A stretch of 64,000 nt of DNA from Bradyrhizobium hereditatis. GTDB taxonomy: Bacteria > Pseudomonadota > Alphaproteobacteria > Rhizobiales > Xanthobacteraceae. Under the pieces are notes generated by a model. It made no database searches and had not been told where the DNA came from. It saw only the letters and a program-made list of their open reading frames with translations. Shown in pieces: positions 28,708-38,989 of this stretch; the stretch's first letter is position 1; each line of letters starts with the position of its first letter. The stretch covers positions 372,001-436,000 of the forward strand of contig NZ_JAGKJK010000003.1 of the NCBI RefSeq assembly GCF_020329435.1. The letters are read 5' to 3'. The translations under genes were made by a program, and so were the position numbers.

Positions 28708-29814
28708 GTGTCAATTTCTCGAATCACTTCAGCTGCAAGTGCAGCAATCCTCTCTTGTGCTTTGGCTTCGACCGCGCCCGCTGCCGACGTCAATATCGCC
28801 GTGGTCGGCCCGATGACCGGAAGTACTGCTGCGCTTGGCGTACAAATGCGCGATGGTGCTACTGCGGCTGTCGATGCGTTAAATGCTTCGGGCCTACTTC
28901 CCGGTATCAAGGTCATATTGAGCGTCGCCGATGACGCGTGCGATCCCAAGCAGGCCGTCGCAGTTGCCAATCGGCTGACGATGGATCAGCCCAAGTTGGT
29001 CGTTGGCCACTTTTGTTCGTCTTCCTCTATCCCCGCTTCCGACGTTTACGCCGAAGCGGAACTCATTCAGATTTCACCTGGCTCAACGAATCCTCAGCTA
29101 ACAGAGCGTGGTCTCAAGACGGTGTTTCGGATCTGCGGCCGAGATGATCAACAGGGAGTCGTGGCAGCCGAATATATCCTGCGACACTATCGGCACAAAA
29201 AGATTGCCGTCCTTGACGACAAGAGCACCGCCGGCAAGGGCATTGCCGATGTCGTTGCGTCGCGCCTTCAGGAAGCTGGCGAAAAGGCCATTCGGCAAAG
29301 CTATGTGGCCGGCGAGAAGGACTACACGGCCCTGGTCTCAAGAATGAAAAGAGACGGAATCCAGATCGCCTATATCGGCGGCTATTACAACGAGATCGGC
29401 TTGATTGTGCGTCAGGCCGCAGAAGCAGGCGCAGGTCTCACTGTGATGGCGAACGATCCGTTGATGACCAGCGACTTTTCGGCGATCGCTGGCGAAGCAG
29501 CAAACGGCACACTGTTCACCTTTATGCCCGACCCCACCAAGAATGCTCAAGCGGCGGACGCCGTAGCTAGGCTCAAGTCTTCCAACATGTCAGCGGGAGG
29601 CTACACGCTCTACGCCTATGCCGCCGTTCAGGCGTGGGCGGACGCGGTCAAGCGGGCTGGGACCTTCGATGGTCCGCAAGTAGCAGCTGCGCTTCGTTCG
29701 CAGCCAATCCAAACAGTAATCGGGCCGGTCCGGTTCGACACCAAAGGAGACAATGCCGCTCCCGGCTTCGTCGTCTACCGGTGGAATAACAACGTTGTCG
29801 AAGCGATCGAGTAA
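28708..29814 (+). CDS. Periplasmic solute-binding protein, branched-chain amino acid (LivK) type
   Basis: A 368-residue type I periplasmic binding protein. A Sec signal (about residues 1-25, ending STAPAA) precedes VNIAVVGPMTGSTAALGVQ, the typical LivK start; the SSIPASDVYAEAELIQISPGSTNP block and the C-terminal QVAAALRSQPIQTVIGPVRFD are also family features. It would capture an amino acid or related compound for an ABC importer. No permease or ATPase gene is adjacent, so it may serve a transporter elsewhere. Start is GTG at 28708 with CCGGAG upstream. Confidence 0.88.
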   Translation: MSISRITSAASAAILSCALASTAPAADVNIAVVGPMTGSTAALGVQMRDGATAAVDALNASGLLPGIKVILSVADDACDPKQAVAVANRLTMDQPKLVVGHFCSSSSIPASDVYAEAELIQISPGSTNPQLTERGLKTVFRICGRDDQQGVVAAEYILRHYRHKKIAVLDDKSTAGKGIADVVASRLQEAGEKAIRQSYVAGEKDYTALVSRMKRDGIQIAYIGGYYNEIGLIVRQAAEAGAGLTVMANDPLMTSDFSAIAGEAANGTLFTFMPDPTKNAQAADAVARLKSSNMSAGGYTLYAYAAVQAWADAVKRAGTFDGPQVAAALRSQPIQTVIGPVRFDTKGDNAAPGFVVYRWNNNVVEAIE

Positions 29815-29861
29815 AACTCATCGCTGCGAGCGCACACGAGCCTAGATATTCTAGCGAAGTA

Positions 29862-30155
29862 ATGGAAATGATGAAACGTAATTCCGGATATGACATGCTA
29901 CTCGGGTCGGTTCTCGCGCTCGCGGCACTCGCGTCGTTTCTCGCGCTCGCGGTACTGGTCGTAGCGCTATCCAATGACATCGACACACCAACGGATGAGT
30001 TTGTGCCCAACGGAACAGCTCGGCCGATGTCGCTGCGTAATCTCTGTTTAGCTCTTTGCCGAACTTCCAGTGTGCGATTTGAGGACGACTTATTGCGGAC
30101 TAGTATTTGGTACCCGGACCAACGCAGAGTGATATTGCGGCCAACGCAGAAATGA
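29862..30155 (+). CDS. Putative small membrane protein
   Basis: A 97-residue frame with one strong hydrophobic segment (about residues 12-36, LLGSVLALAALASFLALAVLVV). The second half is not protein-like enough to be sure. It could be a remnant of a transporter subunit belonging with the binding protein upstream. Confidence 0.3.
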   Translation: MEMMKRNSGYDMLLGSVLALAALASFLALAVLVVALSNDIDTPTDEFVPNGTARPMSLRNLCLALCRTSSVRFEDDLLRTSIWYPDQRRVILRPTQK

Positions 30156-30435
30156 CAGCAATGCCACTCCGTGATCGAGGCGCCTGATTGCTGCACGCCA
30201 CCTGATCCGCTCGACAATTATTCTCTCGGCTTATTCAGGGTGGCGTGGAGCGACAGGTTCATCCTAGCTTCAAACAACTGGGCATGCACTTCGAGCTGCC
30301 CGCAGGGAATTTTGGATGGCGGCCGCCCTCGCTGTCCCAACAAACACTCGACCTCTGTCTCCGGCCATCTACCGGACTGACCGACCGGCATGCTGACAAC
30401 TGCCAGCGCCATCGGCGGTTCAACGGGAGAAACCT

Positions 30436-31554
30436 ATGTCCGATGCCAAATTACAGAATGTGCTCTCTTCTCTTTCGCAGGCAGCGAGACAGTTAGATGC
30501 TCTGCCGTCCGGCCGGCCTGCGCCGGCCGCTAACTACGTCAAACTAAACACGAATGAGAACCCATTTCCGTTGCCAACAATCGTATGGCAAAGTGCAATT
30601 GCGGCGCTTGAGCGGCAGTATCTGTACCCAGAAGATGACAACATTAGCCTGAGGGAAGCAGCGGCCAACACCTACGGCGTCGCGCTCGATCATGTGATTG
30701 CCGGCAATGGATCATCTGAGCTTCTCGGGCTCATCTACAGAGCATTTCTTGCCCCGGGCGACAGCGTCGCAATGCTGTCGCCTGGTTTTTCATTCAATCG
30801 CAAACTTGCTATGTTGCAGGGAGCTCAACTGCTTGAGATCGGATGTAACGAACCTCAGTCGTTGCCGATAGAGCAATTGCTCTTTGGGCCAGCAAAAGAT
30901 GCCAAGTTCATTCTGTTGGCCAATCCGAACAATCCCACCGGAACGTTCATCCCTATCGCCGATATCGAACGCCTCCTGGCACAATCGGACCGCCTCGTCG
31001 TGTTGGACGAAGCCTATGTCGATTTTGCGCCTGATAATGGCCTGCGGCTCCTCAGCCATTATCCGAATCTTCTGCTCTTAAGAACACTTTCGAAAAGCTA
31101 TGCCGCCGCTGGCGTTCGCGTCGGCTTCGGGTTCGGCCACCCGCAGCTTATTGGAAGGCTTCGTAACATCCAAAACGTCTTCAACATGAATGTAATCGGG
31201 CACGCGGTCGGCATCAGCATTCTTGCGCATCGCGCCGTCTATGAAGAGAACCATATGCACATCAGGCATGAAAGACAGCGGGTTGCGACTGCACTGTCGC
31301 AAGTTGGATTTTCTCTAACGCCCTCCCACGCAAACTTTTTGCTAGCGCGTGTGCCTGCGGGACACGACGGAAGATGGTGGCAGGCCGCTTTGGAAAGGCA
31401 AAGAATACTTGTTGCCTTCCTTCCCGATAACGGTCTTGAAAATTGCATCCGCGTGAGCATCGGGACAAAAGCGCAAATGGATGCGTTTCTGGGAGCTGTC
31501 AGTGACATCTCTGACAGCTTAAAGCTAGGAAGATCGCCAGTTGAGCCGCGCTAA
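30436..31554 (+). CDS. HisC-like PLP aminotransferase
   Basis: A 372-residue class I/II aminotransferase of the histidinol-phosphate type. LNTNENPFPLP is at 37-47, the PLP-binding Asn in NPNNPTG (164-170), the Asp in VVLDEAYVDF and the Schiff-base Lys220 in LSKSYAAAGVRVGF. Being on a symbiosis island next to a luciferase-like monooxygenase, it resembles the aminotransferase/monooxygenase pair y4wE-y4wF that I recall from the NGR234 symbiotic plasmid, so its role is likely in an accessory symbiotic pathway and not in histidine synthesis. A Met at 30436 with GGGAG upstream is the start. Confidence 0.88.
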   Translation: MSDAKLQNVLSSLSQAARQLDALPSGRPAPAANYVKLNTNENPFPLPTIVWQSAIAALERQYLYPEDDNISLREAAANTYGVALDHVIAGNGSSELLGLIYRAFLAPGDSVAMLSPGFSFNRKLAMLQGAQLLEIGCNEPQSLPIEQLLFGPAKDAKFILLANPNNPTGTFIPIADIERLLAQSDRLVVLDEAYVDFAPDNGLRLLSHYPNLLLLRTLSKSYAAAGVRVGFGFGHPQLIGRLRNIQNVFNMNVIGHAVGISILAHRAVYEENHMHIRHERQRVATALSQVGFSLTPSHANFLLARVPAGHDGRWWQAALERQRILVAFLPDNGLENCIRVSIGTKAQMDAFLGAVSDISDSLKLGRSPVEPR

Positions 31555-31835
31555 CGTCTGGTTTCTGCGTTACCCGGGCGAACGTACCACGACGCTGCCA
31601 ATGGCGAAGATCTGTTGTGAGTGAGCGGCGAACAGTAACAACGGATCTATCCCCCTTGGCAACGGATGCTTAGGCCTCGAAGAGCGACGGACAATCGCCT
31701 CGCGATCAGCGATGAATACAAAAGCAGAGGAGAACAAAATGTGCGGCCACAATAGGAGAGGTCGCCGTCTTTGACCCGCTCAGATACCGAAAACAAGCGA
31801 ACTTCCTGCCTTCACCTACAATTGGAGACAATCCA

Positions 31836-32873
31836 GTGAAAGACGCCTTTTCTTCTTCAAAACTAACGTTTGGCATCTTCGATCACTTAGACGAGGACGG
31901 CCGCGATATCGCCCGACAATATGCAGATCGCCTCGTCTTGGCCGAGGCGTACGACCGTCTCGGCTTCTTTGCATATCACGTGGCAGAGCACCACTGTACG
32001 CCGCATGGGAGAGGTCCATCGCCAAATTTGTTCTTGTCGAGCGTCGCACAGCGCACACGGCAACTTCGTATCGGGCCATTGGTGATGCTGCTTAACCTCT
32101 ATCATCCCCTGCGTGCGTTTGAAGAGATTTGTATGCTCGATCACTTGAGCGGTGGCCGGCTTGAGGTGGGTATCGGACGCGGCTCTCTTCCGCTTGAATT
32201 GGGCTACTACGGCATCAGCGCCGACGCGGCGCCAAGCCGTTATGAAGAAGCAAGCGAAATCCTCATCAGCGCTATGAAAGGCGGCACGCTGTCCTATCGA
32301 GGTCAGCATTTTGAGCTAAACCACGTTCCGTTGACGGTAAAAACTTATCAGCGTCCAAGGCCGCCGACATGGATTGCCACAAATCGACCCGAGTCCGCAG
32401 CTTGGGCCGCTGCCAATGGCGCAAATCTCGCGTGCGTAGGCCCCTCCTCCGCTGTACGCAAAGTTACCGACGCCTTCCGCGCTCATCAAGAGCCCAGCGG
32501 CGAGGCTAACGATCAAATGCCATTTCTTGGCTTGCTTCGCATGGTCGTGATTGCGCGTTCAGAGACAGATGCGTATTCGCTCGCGGCATCTTCTTACGCA
32601 CAATGGCTCGAGAGCTTTAAGTTCCTTTACGAGCTTAATGCCATCCCTACACCACCACACCTTCCGCTGACCTTCGATGCGGCAATCGAGAGCGAATTGT
32701 GCGTCGTCGGAACGCCAGCTTCTGTGCGACAAATTCTTCTAAATCAGCTGGAAGAGGCAGGTGCCAATTACCTTCTTTGTCAACTCGCATTTGGCAATCT
32801 GCCATTAGATGCTTCCCTGTGCACCGCAACCGCAATCCAATCCGAAATCATGGCTGGACTTGGCCGACAATGA
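31836..32873 (+). CDS. Luciferase-like flavin-dependent monooxygenase
   Basis: A 345-residue LLM-class oxidoreductase. It begins at GTG 31836 with GGAGA ahead. The TIM-barrel signatures are FGIFDHLDEDG, GFFAYHVAEHH, the strand LRIGPLVMLLNLYHPLRAFEE and SGGRLEVGIGRGSLPLEL. It would use reduced flavin and oxygen; the substrate is unknown. It follows the HisC-like gene by 280 bases in the same orientation (see that entry for the y4wE-y4wF parallel). Confidence 0.87.
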   Translation: MKDAFSSSKLTFGIFDHLDEDGRDIARQYADRLVLAEAYDRLGFFAYHVAEHHCTPHGRGPSPNLFLSSVAQRTRQLRIGPLVMLLNLYHPLRAFEEICMLDHLSGGRLEVGIGRGSLPLELGYYGISADAAPSRYEEASEILISAMKGGTLSYRGQHFELNHVPLTVKTYQRPRPPTWIATNRPESAAWAAANGANLACVGPSSAVRKVTDAFRAHQEPSGEANDQMPFLGLLRMVVIARSETDAYSLAASSYAQWLESFKFLYELNAIPTPPHLPLTFDAAIESELCVVGTPASVRQILLNQLEEAGANYLLCQLAFGNLPLDASLCTATAIQSEIMAGLGRQ

Positions 32874-33065
32874 TTTGCCCGTCCGGCTTTAGAGATCAAG
32901 CGTTGTGGCAGCGCTCCGACCTCTCCCGTACCGTCGGCGGGCAGCATGCGCTCACGATCAGCGGCTCCTGTTTGCTCACCACGACGTCCATGGGTCAATG
33001 AGGTGCGCTGTTGCCGCGATCCAGCAACCGCACGTTTTTCTAACCATACCTACGAGGACTAACTA

Positions 33066-33491
33066 ATGACGAAAGACCGATTCGCCATGGGCTTTGCCCT
33101 TGCATTCATTCTGATGGCAAGCTTTCCTGGAGCTGCCGGCGCGGAGGAGCCTGCGTACGCGGGGCTGAGCGGGGGCGCGCCGATCAACGTCGGCGACGTG
33201 TTGTCAGGCGAGCTCTACGCGTTGCGCATACGCGATGCCAAACACGGCAAAAACGTCGCCTACCAGATCATCTCCACTCCGCGCCGGCTGCCCGAGCCGC
33301 ACGGGCTGTGCAAGCTAGAGACTGGACCGGTAATGTTTCAGCTCCTCACAACTGGCGAAGCGCAAGCCAATCAGCTGAAGCCACTAGTCGGCAAGAGGAT
33401 CTCGGTGAAGGTCGATGAAATCGCCTGTACCGACGCTGAGCAGATGAGCGAGGCGGTGATCAAGAAGTGGAGTCTTGTGAAACAGCGTTGA
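33066..33491 (+). CDS. Small secreted protein of unknown function
   Basis: A 141-residue protein with a clear signal peptide (hydrophobic 7-25, probable cleavage after AGA-|EEP) and a 115-residue mature part containing GGAPINVGDVLSGELYALRI and two cysteines (LCKLE, IACTD) that could form a disulfide. It lies at the end of the aminotransferase/monooxygenase group and may belong to it. Ribosome site GAGGA. Confidence 0.72.
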   Translation: MTKDRFAMGFALAFILMASFPGAAGAEEPAYAGLSGGAPINVGDVLSGELYALRIRDAKHGKNVAYQIISTPRRLPEPHGLCKLETGPVMFQLLTTGEAQANQLKPLVGKRISVKVDEIACTDAEQMSEAVIKKWSLVKQR

Positions 33492-33649
33492 CTTTTTAGA
33501 GCCTCCGCTGACGATGTTCGGCATATCGCGCAAACAGTTGCGGAATTTACCGTGGAAGGCAGCTACCGCAGGGTAAGGATTTGAATCTATAAAGCGAAGC
33601 TTAGGCCATGATGAAACATTTTTCGTTGAAGACATATAGGCAATCACAT

Positions 33650-34415
33650 GCTGCGTCCGAAACGCAGATGCTGAACTACGGCTACAATCCGCAATTATCG
33701 CAAGGAGCGGTTAAACCGACGGTTTTTCTGACCTCGACCTCTTCGTTTTCCTGACTGCGGAGAAGACGGGATGGACCTCTTCGATCTCGTCTCGGGTCAA
33801 CCCGAGCCTCCCGAGGGAATCGACCAGGCCTGGTTTATTCGCGGTTCAATCACCCCAACAGTGAACGTGTAGGACAGGCTTTCCGTTTACGAGCGCACAA
33901 AGAGTTGCGCACTTCTCGTCCGGCATGGCGGTAATTGGACGATGATCCTCGCGCTCGGCAAGCCCTGGCGACGTGATTCTGCGCTCACCCCTTTACGGTG
34001 CACCGGAAGCGTTGCTTGCTTGCGGGCCTTTCGATCCGTTGCGTCGGACTTGCCTACGGCCTCGACGAAACCGGCGTCAGGTTGGCGGCGGGGGACGCGA
34101 TACGCAAAGGTAGGGTGGCAATGATTTTCATCGAAACTCCGGCAAAACCAACCGATAGGCTGGTCGATATTGCGATGGTCCGCCGTCGCAGAGATAACCG
34201 GCCGGCCCCCCGGGGCACTCGCCGATCGTCGCGTGCGACAACAGATTGCTCGGGCCAGTGTTTCAGCGACCAATCGAACATGGTGCGGATTTCACTTTGT
34301 GTTCACTGACCAATATGTTCCGCGGTCATTCAGACCTGATTGCTGGCCCTGCGTCGGGCCAAAAGTCCTCATGAAGGACATCAAAGCGCGCGAGGCGCCA
34401 TCTACACCCAGCTGA
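33650..34415 (+). pseudogene. PLP-dependent transsulfuration enzyme (cystathionine/methionine gamma-lyase type), degraded
   Basis: Pieces in all three plus frames align in order with Cys/Met-metabolism PLP enzymes: LNYGYNPQLSQGAVKPTVFL near 33670, PGDVILRSPLYG near 33965, LAYGLDETGVRLAAGDAIRKG and KGRVAMIFIETPAKPTDRLV near 34050-34170, and [12 protein letters not shown] at 34365. More than four frameshifts and an early end make it non-functional. Confidence 0.7.
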
Positions 34416-34609
34416 CCCCTCCCGTAATCACTTTAACGAACTGCTTGTGACCTCCGAACAACCCTGAGCTGCGCTGCACGGAATGCGTGATAGGCAGGCT
34501 GCCAGCGCGGCTGCCCTTTTCATCCATAGAGGTCCGATTGCCATATCGATGCCATTAACAGCGCTATCAGGAGCTGCAAGCATCATCATTCGCTAAAGGA
34601 GAACCGTAC

Positions 34610-34900
34610 GTGCGCGTTAGTCCGTATTTCGAGGAGATCAAGGCTCGCGCGCTGCAACTGCTAACTAGCTTTCGGCCCACCGCAACCACATTCCCTCGAA
34701 TCAAAGGGGAACTCCGACATGCCGTGCGCGGCGCAGTCAGCCAAGCCCGCGACGAAATGTACAAGCGCGAGAGACCCCGCATTATGGGGTCGCGAGCGGA
34801 ACGCGCTGCTGTGTATCGGCGCACTCACTTCAACGTCGGCAACTTCGCGCGAGCAGAGCGGGAAATTTGCAAGCTCATGTGGACGCGGCTGCACCACTGA
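34610..34900 (+). CDS. Putative 96-residue basic protein
   Basis: GTG start preceded by AAAGGAG at a good distance. The protein is basic and helical (SPYFEEIKARALQLLTSFRP ... QARDEMYKRERPRIMG). No known domain is seen. The neighbours on both sides are decayed, so it may itself be a remnant. Confidence 0.4.
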   Translation: MRVSPYFEEIKARALQLLTSFRPTATTFPRIKGELRHAVRGAVSQARDEMYKRERPRIMGSRAERAAVYRRTHFNVGNFARAEREICKLMWTRLHH

Positions 34901-35683
34901 CGGTGGCGCCTATCGCAGCTCGTACAGGCATGGCAGCGTTTTGGAATAAAATCAAATCGCGCGCGAGCCTCACGCAACTCAGCCTTTGAATGTTTAAGAC
35001 GCGGCACTCTTCCGCATTTGCATCTCAACCACAAAGTTGGACCTAAATGGGCGTAGATACAAATGGCGACGTTTCGTCGAGAGACTCTGCGGGCATCGCA
35101 AGAGACAGCAAAATCCGGGCTTAATCAAACTCGTCATCGACCGCTACTTCAAGCGAGAGCGGAATGGGCGCTACCTGCTCGGCGAATCTGTTCCCGACCT
35201 GCTAAAGCATCAAGGCGCAGAAGCGCGAAGACGAGCCCCGCCTCATAGCATCTGCTCATGGCCCGCGCCGAAGAGCGCTTAACGGTCGGCGTCGGCAAGC
35301 CATCCAGATTAAGCAGCACTGCGCAATCGGTTGAAACGCGCTCATGAGCGAAAGCAGACGCTATCTCCTCGGAATTCGGCCCGCTCTTCGAGCGAGCGTC
35401 CCGGGTAAGCATTTCGATAGTTGGGACTTCGCCGGACCGCCCCAAGGGCAAAATCCGCCACCTCCTCCCCTGACTTGATGGCGTGCTGATAAGCACCCGG
35501 CGAAGCGCCAGTCGAACTCGGATATTGCTTTGATCCCTGCCGCAGAGCGTTACCGGCGAATGTCTATGAAGCCTTGGGTTGCCCGGGAAGTCAGTAATTG
35601 TGCATTCCGTGATGCGTGAAGGCGATCACGTGTCAGTGGGAACAATCCATTCTCAATTGAGAGTTGTAACCGACAGATTTTTG
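34901..35683. other. No gene recognised
   Basis: About 780 bases with short frames on both strands. A plus frame near 35080-35220 (GLIKLVIDRYFKRERNGRYLL) looks protein-like but has no start and no family that I can name. Confidence 0.4.
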
Positions 35684-35960
35684 CTATTTGGTCACACCGC
35701 CACGCAGCAAATCGCGGTAACGGTGGTCTGCCATCCATTTTGCTCGCGCCAAGTGACTATCAAACGCACTGCGAGCGCGACGGTTCGCGATCCGGATCGA
35801 TATGCAAAACGATCCGAGCAACCTCCTTCCAGTCGGCGCCGTCGGCCTCGGCATCGAGAAGCCGCAAATACGTGACCAGATGCCGTTCACCGTAGCTCGT
35901 GAGCACCGGATCAACCGGAGCTGAGTCGGCGACATCAGGATCGAGTAGCGGGGTCTGCAT
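35684..35960 (-). pseudogene. DUF2285-type small protein, frameshifted
   Basis: From Met at 35960 the frame gives LLDPDVADSAPVDPVLTSY and LVTYLRLLDAEADGADWKEV and VLHIDPDREP; after a one-base shift near 35785 it continues as RARSAFDSHLARAKWMAD and YRDLLRGG. Together they make a normal DUF2285-like protein of about 95 residues, a family common in integrative elements of Rhizobiales. Confidence 0.7.
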
Positions 35961-36153
35961 GAGTGCTATCAACTCCATTGATCGATTTTGGTGCTTGTCC
36001 GTAGGTATATGCACACAACCGCCATATGGTTGCAGGTCGAGCATAACTACTTAGAACGAGTAGCTATCGGACGAGCTGCGTACCTCGCTTGTCGACTTTC
36101 CCGCTTAATATACCACGTAGCGCCAATATACGCGATTGCTTCCTATCCTGCGG

Positions 36154-36282
36154 ATGGACCTTCGCAAGGTCGTTGGAGCAGACCCGCGTCGATTTCGCTT
36201 GGGCCTAAGCCAGGAAGCCGTTGCAGAACGTATGGGCGTCGATCGCCCCTTCATCAGTAGCATGGAGCGAGGGCTGCAACCG
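36154..36282 (+). pseudogene. XRE-family regulator, 5' fragment
   Basis: The frame MDLRKVVGADPRRFR, then LSQEAVAERMGVDRPFISSMERGLQ is an XRE helix-turn-helix. Coding similarity stops abruptly at about 36282, where a DUF3800 fragment of the other strand begins; this marks a rearrangement junction. Confidence 0.65.
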
Positions 36283-36600
36283 CGTGCATCACAAAATCTG
36301 CAACTTCCAGAGCCGGATTGTGCACGGGCTTGGGAATGAAATTGCATTCGACGGGGATCGGCCGTCCGTCTTCCTTGATCCGGAAATCGCCGAACGCTTG
36401 CTCAATCAGTTTGTCCGCGCGGCCCGCAGACCTCGAAGATGACATGCAGTTCGGAAAACGGCGTCCACCGCGCGATGTCGACGATGCGCCGCTTGAGCAT
36501 CTCGGCAATGATGTTGAGGATGGCAATCCCATGGGCCCATTTGGTTTGGTTCGAGATGATACCGCGGATGCGGGCGAAGGGCTCAGCGCCGGAAAAAGTT
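36283..36600 (-). pseudogene. DUF3800-family C-terminal fragment
   Basis: Minus-strand pieces AEPFARIRGIISNQTKWAHG, AILNIIAEMLKRRIVDIARW, then after a frameshift near 36430 DKLIEQAFGDFRIKEDGR and NPALEVADFVMHAV match the C-terminal half of DUF3800 proteins. The N-terminal catalytic-like half is absent. Confidence 0.6.
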
Positions 36601-36689
36601 CGCTACGGCCTCGATATCCTCCATGCGCGGCGGATGGCCGAGCGTCTTTGCGAAATCCTCATTCAGCAGATCGGCGGGTTGCCCCGCCG

Positions 36690-37290
36690 CCTGCCCGCCC
36701 AGGCCGCGCCCCTAACGATGTTTTCCTGCTCCACCTCATTGAGATCGTCGCGATCCGTGATCCAGGTCTGCAACAGCGCATCGCGTTCTCCCGGCCCGCG
36801 CGGCGTGGCAGTCGGGCTCTTCGAGGAGATCGTTCCCGGCTCGTTGCATAGGCCGCGCTCCTTGATCTGATCGCGGATATACGCCTCGATGCGCGCTTCA
36901 AGATTTGCATCGCTGGTCGCCTGGGCTTCCAGCTTCATGATGTGAGCGACACGGAAAAGGTCCCGCACGGCGATTTTGCGCGTGCGCACAGCATGCTGCA
37001 GGAAGCTGCTCGCTAGGAGGGCACAGACGAGCGTGCAGTCGAGCGGCCTCAGGCGGCGCGGCGCAGCGTTTTGAACTGAATTGCGCCGGTTGCCTCCAAG
37101 CGGTCGAGCGCCTCGACGCTTGGGGGGCGCATTTGGAGCTGGCCGGCGAATTGCACGCCGGTCATGCTCAAGGCCTCGCCTATGGCCCGGATCCAACCTT
37201 TTGGCGGCATGCGGAACCGCTCTGCTCGTTTGAGTCCGTCTAGTCGTTCATCCAACCGCTGCGGGCGAGAGGCTTGAAGTCGTTTCTCAT
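36690..37290 (-). pseudogene. Mobile mystery proteins A and B, degraded
   Basis: From ATG 37290 (MRNDFKPLAR) shifted pieces LDERLDGLKRAERFRMPPKG, then DCTLVCALLASSF and AHIMKLEAQATSDANLEARI complete an XRE-type mobile mystery protein A. The frame then runs into ALLQTWITDRDDLNEVEQEN and IVRGAAWA, the start of the Fic-like mobile mystery protein B, which is cut off. The pair is normally found on mobile elements and behaves like a toxin-antitoxin type module; here it is dead. Confidence 0.68.
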
Positions 37291-37329
37291 CTTACAAACC
37301 GATTTCCTCGACCTTTCATCAGCCTATGA

Positions 37330-37354
37330 CCTGATTTTGATTCATGAAATCAGG
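37330..37354. promoter_or_regulatory. Dyad operator upstream of mobile mystery A
   Basis: Perfect inverted repeat CCTGATTT-N9-AAATCAGG in an AT-rich stretch, 40 bases before the mmpA start; suited to binding by the XRE protein A for autorepression. Confidence 0.55.
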
Positions 37355-37492
37355 ATACAATGACTCTTCATCAAGAAAGGTAAGATCACAACTTTATTCT
37401 AGGGCAAAATGGCCCATTTTTCGTGCAGAACCAATGACTTGTGGAGGTCAGTTAAAGCACAAATCGCGGTCATTCGCCTGCGTTGACTGCCG

Positions 37493-38200
37493 ATGACAGA
37501 TGCCACGCCCACGGAGACCCAGCCCAGCGCGGCGGGTGAAATGCCGCGGCCGACCGCGCCCGAATAGTTCGATCAGCCTTCGCGGGTTCGACACCGAGGA
37601 ACATGCGCGCGCATTTGGCAACCTGGCCACGACGTATGTACACACTTTCAGCCGCTATATCGACTTGGCCGCGCTTGACGGCATCACCATCGCCTCCGAC
37701 TACGCGCAAGCGCTCCTTCAGCTCAACCGCGGCTACGAGACCAAGCACAAGCTCACCCCGTCGGAAAGCATCGTATGGGCGTCGCCATGACCCGGCCGTC
37801 ATGACATGCTCTTTATGCCGGCGTCCTACTTCTGCTCGAACACGAGAACGAGTTCTACGAGCAAGCACTCCACACCCTGGCTAATGAATGCGCCGTGTCG
37901 AAGTGACAGAACGCTTCAATGCGGCCTTCCGAGCCTGCTCCTGCAGAGCAAGCACCCGAATGCACTTGCGCAATACCGGTGGGAGATCATCAAGGCGTGT
38001 TGGGACCAATATGCGGTGACGCAGATTCGCGGGCCTTCGGGCAGCGCCTAACCCGACCGTCACGGGGAGACGTTCGTCACCGCACTTGGGTGAGCGGGCG
38101 CGAACGCGCTCGTCAAGGCCTACCCGCTCCATGCGAATTTCGAGCAGATCACGGCCGAGTCTATGACGAGCGGGCCCTCCTAAGCGGCGCGCCCATTATG
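37493..38200 (+). pseudogene. Conserved hypothetical gene, multiply frameshifted
   Basis: ATG 37493 opens MTDATPTETQPSAAGEMPRP; the sequence then continues in other frames as SLRGFDTEEHARAFGNLATT, LDGITIASDYAQALLQLNRG, ENEFYEQALHTLANE and KHPNALAQYRWEIIKACWDQ. The pieces fit one protein of over 200 residues; the ALHTLANEC region may be a decayed HExxH-like site. At least five frameshifts. Confidence 0.55.
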
Positions 38201-38217
38201 ATGTCTGTGCGGGTTCG

Positions 38218-38613
38218 ATGTTGAGCGGCGCTGAGGACTTCATCATAGGGAGCACAGCACTCGACGATGACGCGCCGACGCGGTGCGCTTGCGGCAATCA
38301 CTTGGCCCTGTCCGGCTCGATATCAGCGGAGCCGATGGAATGGAGATGTTTGATGTTTTCATGCGCCTTGGGCAGTCACTTCGATCCGGCCATGAATGGC
38401 CCCGAGGTGCATCGACTGAAGAAGGTCAAGGAGCTTCCGTTCGGATGGGTGGTCGAATGCCAAGACGTCTTGCCTTCTCGATTTCGGCTTCCGCAGTTTC
38501 GCGCCCGTCTTGGGACGCAGACCTGGCAAGAGATTGAGCTGGAATACAGAAACCGTCTGCCCGGTTCCAGTCTCATGGACGAGAACGTGACACAGTCACT
38601 GCTTCAGCTTTAG
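38218..38613 (+). CDS. Hypothetical protein, 131 residues
   Basis: An open frame with plausible globular composition (PEVHRLKKVKELPFGWVVEC) starting right after the decayed gene. Four cysteines in the first half (CACG, WRCLMFSC) might bind metal. No clear ribosome site; it could be another fragment. Confidence 0.3.
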   Translation: MLSGAEDFIIGSTALDDDAPTRCACGNHLALSGSISAEPMEWRCLMFSCALGSHFDPAMNGPEVHRLKKVKELPFGWVVECQDVLPSRFRLPQFRARLGTQTWQEIELEYRNRLPGSSLMDENVTQSLLQL

Positions 38614-38985
38614 CTGCCGCTCTGCGGCTTGCGATGGTCGCGCTGAATTTTGACTTGTCATGTTTCTATTATGGCTCCAAACGCCGCCGGCCTCGCGTAC
38701 TCTTTCCCTCGGTTTATGCATTTACGAATTATCGTGAGGAGAGCATCCACGGGCCTCGCGGGATCGTGCAAAGATTTCGAAGCCGCCCCACCCTTTTGAT
38801 CCACGGCTCCGTGACCGTGTCACCTCCGGCCTCCAGCATTTCCCGCTGCGCCTCTGAACGCGCGAACTCGCGATACGCAATTCTTTCGGCGGCTTGCTAA
38901 GTAGGGTTGGGTTTTGCCCAATCTTCGCGAGTTCGGCTTGCGTCAAAGCCCCGTTCAGCCAATTCTTTAGTTCGTTGGTGTCATT
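38614..38985. other. No gene recognised
   Basis: Spacer between the hypothetical frame and the IS21 remnant. A minus frame (TQAELAKIGQNPTLLSKPPK) is protein-like but has no identifiable family. Confidence 0.4.
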
Positions 38986-38989
38986 CGGC

